Positions 1-4,473 of a stretch of 5,023 nucleotides of DNA are shown here, piece by piece. Below the pieces are notes generated by a model. That model had not been told where the DNA came from, made no database searches, and saw nothing but the letters and a program-made list of their open reading frames with translations. Each line of letters starts with the position of its first letter. The first letter of the stretch is position 1. This stretch comes from an uncultured Arcobacter sp. (GTDB lineage: Bacteria; Campylobacterota; Campylobacteria; Campylobacterales; Arcobacteraceae), in NCBI GenBank assembly GCA_913062735.1, contig CAJXWI010000237.1, positions 1-5,023 on the forward strand. Reading direction: 5' to 3'. Made by a program: the position numbers and the translations under genes.

Positions 1-534
1 GGTTATCAATTTAAGGATAAAGAAATAAGACCACTAATTGATATTCTAGATGAACACCTTAGGAATATAGCTTTATCTTACGAGCAATTAAATAATTCGA
101 AACTGACTCCTAGTGATATTCAAAATAATTTTCTCGAAGAATTATCCAAAGCGAAAAAAGAATGTGATTCCCTTAATCTTGGGTTTTCAGATGCTGCATT
201 ACAAATTGATGCAAGTAGACGTATTTCTGAAATACATACTGTTGTTTCAACTATTGAAGAGTCTTTTATAATTTCAAGAAAATCAATTAATAATTATAAT
301 AATAACATGTCAGCTTTCAATGATATGTTAAATAACATCAAGTCGAGTTTGTTAACTTACAAATCTTCAATTGATAAGTATGAACGTAAAATTTTAAATT
401 TTAATTTTCTACAATACTTTAGAATATATTTCATTGATTGGGGAATCCCAATTGTTGTTGGATTTGTAAGTATATATTTAAGTAAGAGTTCTTTATTGGT
501 TTTTTTAAAACTTCTATTAAGTAAGTTTATTTAA
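1..534 (+). CDS. Partial helical protein with C-terminal membrane anchor, unknown function
   Basis: The frame is open from base 1 to a TAA at 532-534, giving 177 residues with the N-terminus outside the window. The first ATG in frame is at 307 and has no good ribosome binding site, so the gene almost certainly begins upstream. Residues 1 to about 140 are polar, rich in Asn, Ser, Lys, Glu and Ile, and look largely helical or coiled-coil. A hydrophobic stretch (about 147-160, W-G-I-P-I-V-V-G-F) and a second hydrophobic tail ending in K-F-I suggest a C-terminal membrane anchor with the bulk in the cytoplasm. I do not recognise the family. There are no catalytic motifs and no Cys pattern (one Cys only). 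It precedes the membrane operon in the same direction but is separated from it by 218 bp with its own promoter, so it is probably a separate transcription unit and could be host or phage. Confidence 0.6.
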   Translation, partial: GYQFKDKEIRPLIDILDEHLRNIALSYEQLNNSKLTPSDIQNNFLEELSKAKKECDSLNLGFSDAALQIDASRRISEIHTVVSTIEESFIISRKSINNYNNNMSAFNDMLNNIKSSLLTYKSSIDKYERKILNFNFLQYFRIYFIDWGIPIVVGFVSIYLSKSSLLVFLKLLLSKFI

Positions 535-535
535 C

Positions 536-574
536 TGAAATCACGTTATCAATATAAATATTACTTTGATTTCA
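536..574 (+). terminator. Weak dyad after the left gene, possible terminator
   Basis: TGAAATCA (536-543) pairs perfectly with TGATTTCA (567-574), only 1 bp after the stop codon of the left gene. The 23-nt loop holds a nested AATAT/ATATT dyad. It is AT-rich and has no uridine run directly after it, so efficient intrinsic termination is doubtful. Its position fits a transcript end or a 3' stabilising hairpin. The remainder of the 535-752 gap holds only the promoter described next. Confidence 0.25.
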
Positions 575-715
575 TTATAAAGACATTGTTTTGTTATATT
601 TTTGTAGAAAAAGTCATATATTCGGGAAAATGGCTATTCGCTAGAGTTTGACCTTTAGATTGTGACTTAAATGTTATGTTACTATATATATTAATTTTAT
701 TTTTTAAACTAATGC

Positions 716-724
716 TGCTATAAT
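716..724 (+). promoter_or_regulatory. Extended -10 promoter for the membrane-protein operon
   Basis: TGCTATAAT is a perfect sigma70 -10 hexamer (719-724) with the TGn extension. The -35 position (about 696-701, TTTATT) is poor, as is usual for extended -10 promoters. Transcription would start near 731, about 22 nt before the TTG start at 753. A second, weaker possibility upstream is TTGTGA (660-665) with TATATA (683-688) at 17-bp spacing. Confidence 0.5.
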
Positions 725-752
725 TGTTTTACATTAATAAAAAAGGTATTTC

Positions 753-1181
753 TTGGATGGATTTAACTTAAGTAATATAAAGAGTTTAAAAGAGCTTAGT
801 TGGTATTTAACTATACCCTTATTTACATGTGCAGCAGTTCTTCAAAATATTAAAGTGGCACCTACCGCTAATTCTGAAATTTACATTTATATGTTTGATT
901 GGTTTACTTTTGTTGGTGAAGAATTTGTAAAAGTTTTGATATTCTGTGTTATTCTCTTTGGGTTTTGTTCTTTTGTTTCAGCTTGGATTAGGGTTAAACT
1001 AGATATTTCTTATTTCTTATTAGTAATTGCTACAATGATTTTAAGTTTTTCACTAGTGGGAGTAATGTTATGTGTTTACAAACCCAATAATATTGACCTT
1101 CCAATAAATATAGTGTGGTTTCTTGGATCCACTGCATTATCATTTAATTTATTTCAAATGGACAGTAGAGTTAATTCTTAA
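753..1181 (+). CDS. Four-helix integral membrane protein, unknown function
   Basis: This 142-residue protein starts at TTG 753 behind an AAAAAGGT ribosome binding site (740-746, about 6 nt spacing). The nearby ATG at 757 is in another frame and stops after four codons. Four hydrophobic segments are visible: about 16-31, 60-80, 85-109 and 118-134. The linkers are short, and there are no recognisable enzymatic motifs. I do not recognise the family. It is the first gene of a compact + strand set. Its stop (1179-1181) is 13 bp before the ATG of the potassium-channel gene, and it probably shares the 716-724 promoter. Co-transcription with a channel suggests a membrane complex or an accessory subunit, but nothing in the sequence proves this. 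It could equally be a phage-borne membrane protein such as an exclusion factor. Confidence 0.6.
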   Translation: MDGFNLSNIKSLKELSWYLTIPLFTCAAVLQNIKVAPTANSEIYIYMFDWFTFVGEEFVKVLIFCVILFGFCSFVSAWIRVKLDISYFLLVIATMILSFSLVGVMLCVYKPNNIDLPINIVWFLGSTALSFNLFQMDSRVNS

Positions 1182-1194
1182 TGAAGGAAATAGT

Positions 1195-1884
1195 ATGACA
1201 AAAGTTAAACAAATAAGTATGAGTGTAATCAATGCAGTCTTCAGTAGGTTATTAATTATGTATAAATTTTTCATTAGATATTTTAGCTATGAAAATAGTA
1301 TTAAAACTATAGTTAAAGAATATGAAAAACCTAAAGATATGGGTTTAAAAATAAAATCTACATATAAGAGTATCTACAATTTCCAATTAATAGCCTATAT
1401 TATTGGTTTGTGTGTACTTTTACTTTTTTTAGTTTCAGATAATCTTTATATGAGAAAGATAGTTTTTTTTATGTCATATTCTATATACTTAGCTTATATT
1501 TTAAAATCAATAGTCCTATCTTTTTCAGTATTTCTTTTAACTATGCACAGGTTACGATTACTATTGATTGCTTATATATCAAGTATTTTCTTTTTTACAG
1601 TTATAAATATGATGATTACAATTACATTCCCTGAGGAACAATTTAATGTTGCTAATTTAACTTTTATAGATAATTTGTATTATAGTGTTTCAACAATTAC
1701 TACTTTAGGGTATGGGGATATTACACCTAACTCAAATTACTTAAGATTTTCGTCAATGATTGAAGTATTAATTGGAGTTACTATATCAATTTTAGGGATG
1801 GCATTATTATTATCAAATAAAGAAAATGATAAAAAAATTATCATAGAATTAAAGAAAATTTTAGATGATAAAAGTGATGCATAG
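1195..1884 (+). CDS. Potassium channel protein, two-helix pore type (Ion_trans_2-like)
   Basis: This 229-residue membrane protein ends in a canonical K+ channel pore. The order is: N-terminal basic cytoplasmic part (1-60), hydrophobic segments at about 62-80 and 88-116, outer pore helix about 122-144, pore helix about 158-170, selectivity filter T-T-L-G-Y-G-D (169-175, bases 1699-1719), inner helix about 185-207 with candidate hinge glycines G194 and G201, and a short charged tail. The filter T-x-G-Y-G-D is the signature that conducts K+ in a tetramer. No RCK/TrkA-N regulatory domain and no regular Arg-every-third-residue voltage sensor are present. I chose ATG 1195 because a GAAGGA ribosome binding site (1183-1188) precedes it at good spacing. 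The longer frame from ATG 1123 would overlap the upstream gene by 59 bp and lacks such a site. It is the middle gene of three packed membrane-protein genes. Family assignment is firm; role (K+ homeostasis, signalling, phage cargo) is not. Confidence 0.85.
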   Translation: MTKVKQISMSVINAVFSRLLIMYKFFIRYFSYENSIKTIVKEYEKPKDMGLKIKSTYKSIYNFQLIAYIIGLCVLLLFLVSDNLYMRKIVFFMSYSIYLAYILKSIVLSFSVFLLTMHRLRLLLIAYISSIFFFTVINMMITITFPEEQFNVANLTFIDNLYYSVSTITTLGYGDITPNSNYLRFSSMIEVLIGVTISILGMALLLSNKENDKKIIIELKKILDDKSDA

Positions 1885-1887
1885 ATT

Positions 1888-2205
1888 TTGAATCTTAATG
1901 TAAAAAGATATTTGAAAATATTTTTCTACTCATGTTTAATTAGTATTATTTTATCTTTTATTTTTTCTAGGTACTTAGATTATGAAGTTGGAAAAGAATT
2001 AGTTGAAAGAGAAAAAAGTGTATTTAGGTATAAACATTTAGATAGTGCATTATTTATTTGTATAAGCTTATATAAAAGTAATCCTACTCCTGTTTCAAAA
2101 AAAACATGTGAGTTTATTCAAACTGAAATTTATAAAACTACGATTGATTTAAATACCAACTATCCTTACACTAATTTTTACAGTAAATATATACAGTCTA
2201 ATTAG
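1888..2205 (+). CDS. Single-pass membrane protein, unknown function
   Basis: This 105-residue protein starts at TTG 1888, 3 bp after the TAG of the channel gene, so its translation is probably coupled. No strong ribosome binding site is seen. A basic N-terminus (K-R-Y-L-K) leads into one hydrophobic segment (about 9-27), then a soluble part that should lie outside the inner membrane, with two cysteines (C58, C74) that could form a disulfide. I do not recognise the family. It lies in the same frame as the channel gene, separated only by the TAG and one codon, so it may be read as a C-terminal extension if the amber codon is suppressed or is a recent mutation. It ends in TAG and overlaps the convergent repressor gene by 4 bp. 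This is likely the last gene of the operon. Confidence 0.5.
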   Translation: MNLNVKRYLKIFFYSCLISIILSFIFSRYLDYEVGKELVEREKSVFRYKHLDSALFICISLYKSNPTPVSKKTCEFIQTEIYKTTIDLNTNYPYTNFYSKYIQSN

Positions 2206-2519
2206 TTAACTTTACTTATCTCAAATTCAATTAAACTATTTATATATTGTAGTTGAGTTGAATTGAGTTTTGTTAAATTTTTAGAGATATTTTTTCTTAC
2301 TTCATCAATATTAACTTCTGATTTTTGCTCACCAGTTATTAACCATATTTTATCTACATTGCAAATTTTTGCAATGTCTAATGCAACATTTACACTTGGT
2401 TCACTCTCATTTTTCTCGTAATTGAGCAAAGTTCTCTTTGATTTCTTAATTAATACACAAAAATTATCTTGAGTATAACCCGCATTCTCTCGGGCCTCCT
2501 TTATTCTTTCACCAATCAT
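2202..2519 (-). CDS. Xre/cI-family phage repressor (HTH_3)
   Basis: This 105-residue protein carries an N-terminal helix-turn-helix of the Xre/Cro-cI type at about 3-62. It has the helix 2 motif T-Q-D-N-F (16-20), recognition helix around S-K-R-T-L-L-N-Y-E (27-35), and the usual P-S-V-N-V-A-L-D-I-A and W-L-I-T-G-E blocks. The remaining ~40 residues are helical and polar, probably for dimerisation. There is no S24 peptidase domain, so it is not a LexA-type self-cleaving repressor. It starts at the ATG whose complement is 2517-2519, with TAAGGTG (complement of 2524-2530) 4 nt upstream. It is divergent from the phage genes across an inverted-repeat operator and most likely represses the rightward promoter at 2554-2582 and its own promoter. 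It converges with the membrane operon, overlapping by 4 bp. DNA-binding family is certain; the exact role is inferred from position. Confidence 0.85.
   Translation of the reverse strand: MIGERIKEARENAGYTQDNFCVLIKKSKRTLLNYEKNESEPSVNVALDIAKICNVDKIWLITGEQKSEVNIDEVRKNISKNLTKLNSTQLQYINSLIEFEISKVN
2356..2377. repeat. 22-bp palindrome inside the repressor gene
   Basis: ACATTGCAAA (2356-2365) and TTTGCAATGT (2368-2377) form a perfect 10-bp inverted repeat around a 2-bp centre. Its TTGCAAA core matches the half-sites of the operator upstream of the repressor. ATGCAACATT (2381-2390), just beside it, also matches the operator. It may be an auxiliary operator, or it may be chance in AT-rich coding sequence. 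Confidence 0.4.
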
Positions 2520-2527
2520 AATTCACC

Positions 2528-2536
2528 TTATAGCAG
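2528..2536 (-). promoter_or_regulatory. Leftward extended -10 for the repressor gene
   Basis: Read on the - strand, TGCTATAAG is a near-consensus extended -10 (hexamer TATAAG). Its downstream half is also part of the TAAGGTG ribosome-binding-like sequence of the repressor gene. Initiation would fall around 2521-2522, giving an almost leaderless mRNA. No good -35 is seen at 17 bp. An upstream promoter that retains the ribosome binding site cannot be excluded. Confidence 0.4.
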
Positions 2537-2580
2537 AAAATTGCAACTTTTTATTGACAATGTTGCAAATAGTTGCTATA
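2529..2580. promoter_or_regulatory. Phage operator: 19-bp inverted repeat
   Basis: The arms 2529-2547 and 2562-2580 are inverted copies matching at 15 of 19 positions, identical at both ends (TATAGCA outer, TTGCAAC inner). Each arm, read outward to inward, contains two GCA(A/G)(C/A) boxes 10 bp apart, so a protein would meet them on the same helix face. The outer TGCTATA ends form -10 elements of both divergent promoters. This is the expected binding region for the adjacent repressor. Confidence 0.65.
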
Positions 2581-2582
2581 CT
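2554..2582 (+). promoter_or_regulatory. Rightward sigma70 promoter of the phage genes
   Basis: TTGACA (2554-2559), a 17-bp spacer and TATACT (2577-2582) make a near-perfect sigma70 promoter, also with the TGn extension (2574-2576). Transcription would start near 2589. The right operator arm covers the spacer and most of the -10 hexamer, so repressor binding should block polymerase directly. Confidence 0.8.
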
Positions 2583-2636
2583 TACATTGTTTCATTTTGA
2601 TTGCATTTATAAATAACAGTTAAAAAAGGGGTCGTT

Positions 2637-2825
2637 TTGTTAATTTATAATTTTTATAATTTTAGATTCTATCCTATATATTTACAATGTGTTCTAAAAG
2701 TTACTATTTTAAGAAACAAAATAATTTTTATAAATAGGTTTTGCACATTTGTAGTGCACTTAAATTTACTTATTTTAACAAAAAAACTGTTTTTTTACAA
2801 AAGTAATAAAAATGTCACTGGGTAA
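2637..2825 (+). CDS. Possible small membrane-type protein, doubtful
   Basis: This 62-codon frame starts at TTG 2637, 5 nt after a good AAAAAAGGGG ribosome binding sequence and about 48 nt after the predicted start of the rightward transcript. That position is what one expects of a first early gene. The protein is rich in Phe, Ile, Leu, Tyr, Asn and Lys, with a hydrophobic run around residues 28-50. However, this composition is also what random AT-rich DNA gives, and the frame overlaps the next ORF by 14 bp. I recognise no family. An inverted repeat TGCAC/GTGCA (2742-2746, 2754-2758) inside it hints that the stretch could be a regulatory leader instead. Confidence 0.3.
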   Translation: MLIYNFYNFRFYPIYLQCVLKVTILRNKIIFINRFCTFVVHLNLLILTKKLFFYKSNKNVTG

Positions 2826-3012
2826 TTATTTATTAAATATCGCTACTGGATTAGAAGTTATGGATATGAGTGAAAGAATATTTGATACTTATATCAATGA
2901 TAATCTTGATATCCCCAGTTCCAATAATAAACGTGGAGAAATATTTTATAAAGGCTATTTAATCAAAGTACATTACAACATAAAATTACATTGCATGATA
3001 TGTGAATTGTAA
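2812..3012 (+). CDS. Small hypothetical phage protein
   Basis: This 66-residue soluble protein is more protein-like in composition than its upstream neighbour: a polar acidic stretch (S-E-R-I-F-D-T-Y-I-N-D-N, about 20-31) followed by a basic, beta-like C-terminus (G-Y-L-I-K-V-H-Y-N-I-K-L). Two late cysteines (C60, C64) give a C-M-I-C pair that ends the protein. ATG 2812 has no clear ribosome binding site. ATG 2860 is an alternative start that would leave 50 residues. It lies just ahead of the structured leader of the ssDNA-binding gene, in the early region under the repressor-controlled promoter. No family recognised. Small genes here in other inoviruses are often antirepressor- or replication-related, but nothing in this sequence shows that. 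Confidence 0.5.
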   Translation: MSLGNYLLNIATGLEVMDMSERIFDTYINDNLDIPSSNNKRGEIFYKGYLIKVHYNIKLHCMICEL

Positions 3013-3018
3013 ATTACC

Positions 3019-3104
3019 TTAAAGCATATGAGATATGTTTTAAAGTGGTTTTAATCACTGGGCTAGTTCACACCCCGAATTAGTCCTTATAAGTTTGTGG
3101 GGTG
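3019..3104 (+). promoter_or_regulatory. Structured leader: two hairpins plus candidate H-type pseudoknot
   Basis: Three structures lie end to end without spacers. Hairpin I: 3019-3029 pairs with 3033-3043 (11 bp, one G-U, GAG loop). Hairpin II: 3044-3049 with 3054-3059 (6 bp, one G-U). Then a 9-bp stem 3060-3068 with 3078-3086 (two G-U) whose loop CACCCC (3071-3076) is fully complementary to GGGGTG (3099-3104), giving a sterically reasonable H-type pseudoknot (crossing loops of 2 and 12 nt). The G-U pairs favour folding as + sense RNA. An A-rich unpaired stretch then leads to the AGGGGA ribosome binding site (3118-3123) of the next gene. It may be a translational control element, or part of a phage origin/packaging region. 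Confidence 0.55.
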
Positions 3105-3128
3105 AATCAAAAAACTTAGGGGAATAAA

Positions 3129-3485
3129 ATGGCAAAGAAAATTGAATTAGAAGAACATGGTAACTTCTTGTATGGATCACTTGATGGAGTTGATTTTGTT
3201 GCAAGTGGTAAACTTGAAAATGGAACTGCTTATGGATCAAGCGTTAAACTAAAATTCATCACAAAAATTGATGTGGTCAAAACTGTTCAAGGTACGGAAA
3301 TTAAAACCAAAAAGGCTATTAGTCAAATAATAAAAATTCCTACTACTGATGAACAACTTTCATTAATGGTTCATAAATATAATGAACTTATTGGAAAAGA
3401 CTTATTATTGAGTTACACAACTATTGATAATAACATCTTTCAAATGCAAAGTGATGTGAGTGTGAAAGTAGTAGGAGAAAAGTAA
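3129..3485 (+). CDS. Probable phage ssDNA-binding protein (pV-like)
   Basis: This 118-residue soluble protein has no signal peptide, no membrane segment and no Cys. It starts at ATG 3129 with AGGGGA (3118-3123) 5 nt upstream. Alternating hydrophobic/polar stretches (about 12-28, 36-52, 57-70, 91-115) predict a mostly beta protein with one short helix (73-88), as in an OB-fold. Scattered aromatics (F13, Y15, Y35, F43, Y96, F104) and lysine-rich segments (K40-K46, K59-K62) are suitable for stacking on and binding nucleic acid. In inoviruses the ssDNA-binding protein that coats the + strand before assembly lies just before the major coat gene and is of about this length, which is the main ground for this call. 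No diagnostic motif is seen, so another small replication protein remains possible. Its mRNA leader is highly structured. Confidence 0.5.
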   Translation: MAKKIELEEHGNFLYGSLDGVDFVASGKLENGTAYGSSVKLKFITKIDVVKTVQGTEIKTKKAISQIIKIPTTDEQLSLMVHKYNELIGKDLLLSYTTIDNNIFQMQSDVSVKVVGEK

Positions 3486-3546
3486 ATTAAACAATGGCGA
3501 AGGCATTCTGTATTCCAGATATAAGTCCTCACCTACGTAATTTTGA

Positions 3547-3577
3547 TTGAGCGTTAATAATCAGTATTAATTCTCAA
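3547..3577 (+). other. Hairpin in the gap before the coat gene
   Basis: TTGAG (3547-3551) pairs with CTCAA (3573-3577) and TTAATA (3554-3559) with TATTAA (3565-3570), with a 2x2 internal loop and a 5-nt loop. An alternative, weaker pairing is TCAGTA (3561-3566) with TACTGA (3585-3590). It lies in the 140-bp gap 3486-3625, which has no other gene and no convincing promoter. Possible roles are an mRNA processing or stability element or a DNA hairpin used in packaging. Confidence 0.4.
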
Positions 3578-3625
3578 CAAAAATTACTGAGTATGAAAAT
3601 TACTCTATCCCAAAAGGAGTTTATT

Positions 3626-3904
3626 ATGTTTAAAGCATTGTTTTCGTTCTTTGCTTTTTTAATTAGATTTGGTGTTGCTCTCATTAATAGATTTGGTCAA
3701 ATTTTTTCTTCTAGAAGAGTTGGTCAACTAGCTTTTGCATTTGTTTTTGCAATTGCATTTATGTTTGGTGTCGATTTATCAGCAGCTGCTATAGCCGCCC
3801 CTGATATGACAGATGCTATTGGAAGTGTTACAAATGTATTTGGTGCAGTACTTGGTGTTGCAGTATTGATCTTTGGCTTTAAAAAAATCAAAGGTTTATT
3901 ATAA
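3626..3904 (+). CDS. Inovirus major coat protein precursor (pVIII-like)
   Basis: This is a 92-residue precursor. I chose ATG 3626 because a perfect AAGGAG (3614-3619) lies 6 nt before it. ATG 3593, 11 codons earlier, has no ribosome binding site. The N-terminus is amphipathic and basic (1-31, ending S-S-R-R), followed by a hydrophobic core (35-49) and a small-residue cleavage region S-A-A-A-I-A (52-57). Cleavage after A57 would leave about 35 residues in the pVIII layout: a short acidic head (D60, D63), a hydrophobic helix with Gly/Ala/Val spacing (about 64-85) and a basic tail (K86, K87, K89) to bind DNA in the filament. The mature form is short compared with about 50 residues in M13 and the leader is unusually long (57 against 23). 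The gene is followed by a hairpin terminator, as is normal for this highly expressed gene. Confidence 0.85.
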   Translation: MFKALFSFFAFLIRFGVALINRFGQIFSSRRVGQLAFAFVFAIAFMFGVDLSAAAIAAPDMTDAIGSVTNVFGAVLGVAVLIFGFKKIKGLL

Positions 3905-3933
3905 GACTTAGAGGGGTTTCCCTCCTTGTCTTT
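3903..3933 (+). terminator. Hairpin terminator or attenuator after the coat gene
   Basis: AAGAC (3903-3907) pairs with GTCTT (3928-3932) and GAGGG (3911-3915) with CCCTC (3920-3924), closing a GTTT loop, with a 3x3 internal loop. It overlaps the stop codon of the coat gene. The following uridine run is short (TCTTT), so it may be partial, lowering expression of the minor coat genes relative to the coat gene, as the central terminator does in Ff phages, or it may protect the coat mRNA. Confidence 0.6.
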
Positions 3934-3948
3934 AAAGAGGTTTTATGA

Positions 3949-4353
3949 ATGAAAACAATCATCTTCTTATTATTTATAAACTCTTTTATCTTTGCAGACT
4001 CCCTATTAATACGCACAACTGATTGGTCAACGAATATTGATTGTATCACCGAACACTATTATAAAAATGCACGTTTATTTTACAGAACTTCAACTAATCC
4101 AACTTTCCTAAAAAGAGTAAAAGTATCAAAATATACTTCTATTGAAATCAAATCAGGTTATATATTTACCAATAATAAATGTCTCATTAATAATAAAAGT
4201 CTGAGTGAATTTGAATTTGATTCAAGTCTAGCTCCAACCTACAATAACTTATCTGTCTTAGGATTATCTCTAAATGAATTTAATCTTCTAATGGCCTTTA
4301 GTGGAATACTCACTTCTTTTTTATTCCTCTTTGGTCTGTTTCGATGGATATAA
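3949..4353 (+). CDS. Minor virion protein candidate: signal peptide, Cys pair, C-terminal anchor
   Basis: This 134-residue protein starts at ATG 3949 with AAAGAGG (3934-3940) 8 nt upstream. The ATG at 3945 is in a different frame that stops early. A clear signal peptide (M-K-T-I-I-F-L-L-F, likely cleaved after F-I-F-A at 16) leads to an exported domain with two cysteines (C32, C78) that can form one disulfide. A hydrophobic anchor at about 111-131 and a short R-W-I cytoplasmic end follow. This secreted-then-anchored layout is shared by inovirus minor coat proteins, which wait in the inner membrane before assembly. It sits directly after the major coat gene and its terminator. No motif identifies it as pIII or pVI specifically. 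The next gene begins 1 bp after its stop, so the set is co-translated. Confidence 0.6.
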   Translation: MKTIIFLLFINSFIFADSLLIRTTDWSTNIDCITEHYYKNARLFYRTSTNPTFLKRVKVSKYTSIEIKSGYIFTNNKCLINNKSLSEFEFDSSLAPTYNNLSVLGLSLNEFNLLMAFSGILTSFLFLFGLFRWI

Positions 4354-4354
4354 A

Positions 4355-4471
4355 ATGATTATCTTTGAACTTACTGGTAATCTAACCTTTGATTATTTCT
4401 ATTCTATTAATATGAATCTAGGTTTAAGTATATGGGGCTTTACCGCAATGTTAAGACTTTTAAGAGCATAG
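4355..4471 (+). CDS. 38-aa small virion protein candidate (pVII/pIX-like)
   Basis: ATG 4355 follows the previous stop by 1 bp and the frame ends at TAG 4469-4471, 2 bp before the next ATG. This tight packing argues that the gene is real and translated by coupling. The 38 residues have an uncharged or acidic N-terminus (one Glu, one Asp), a hydrophobic segment around 19-34 (I-N-M-N-L-G-L-S-I-W-G-F) and a basic end (two Arg). Its size and single membrane segment resemble the Ff end-cap proteins pVII (33 aa) and pIX (32 aa). That identity is inferred from size and position only. Confidence 0.5.
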   Translation: MIIFELTGNLTFDYFYSINMNLGLSIWGFTAMLRLLRA

Positions 4472-4473
4472 CT

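Noticed and set aside
648..692. Possible dif/Xer attachment site (TTATGTTA-like sequence)
   Set aside because: Only about eight bases resemble a Xer arm, no matching opposite arm is present, and no second copy occurs in the window.
1123..1194. Longer start (ATG 1123) for the potassium-channel protein
   Set aside because: It overlaps the upstream membrane gene by 59 bp, has no ribosome binding site, and adds a non-hydrophobic stretch unlike a channel N-terminus; ATG 1195 has a good site.
3060..3104. preQ1-I riboswitch
   Set aside because: The CACCCC loop recalls it, but the stem arrangement and the A-rich tail pairing differ from the preQ1-I consensus, and the downstream gene is not in queuosine metabolism.
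3055..3240. 61-codon frame on the - strand
   Set aside because: It lies antisense to the structured leader and the ssDNA-binding gene; its His/Gln-rich composition is typical of an antisense shadow.
3593..3625. Longer start (ATG 3593) for the coat protein
   Set aside because: No ribosome binding site precedes it, and the AAGGAG that serves ATG 3626 lies inside this extension.
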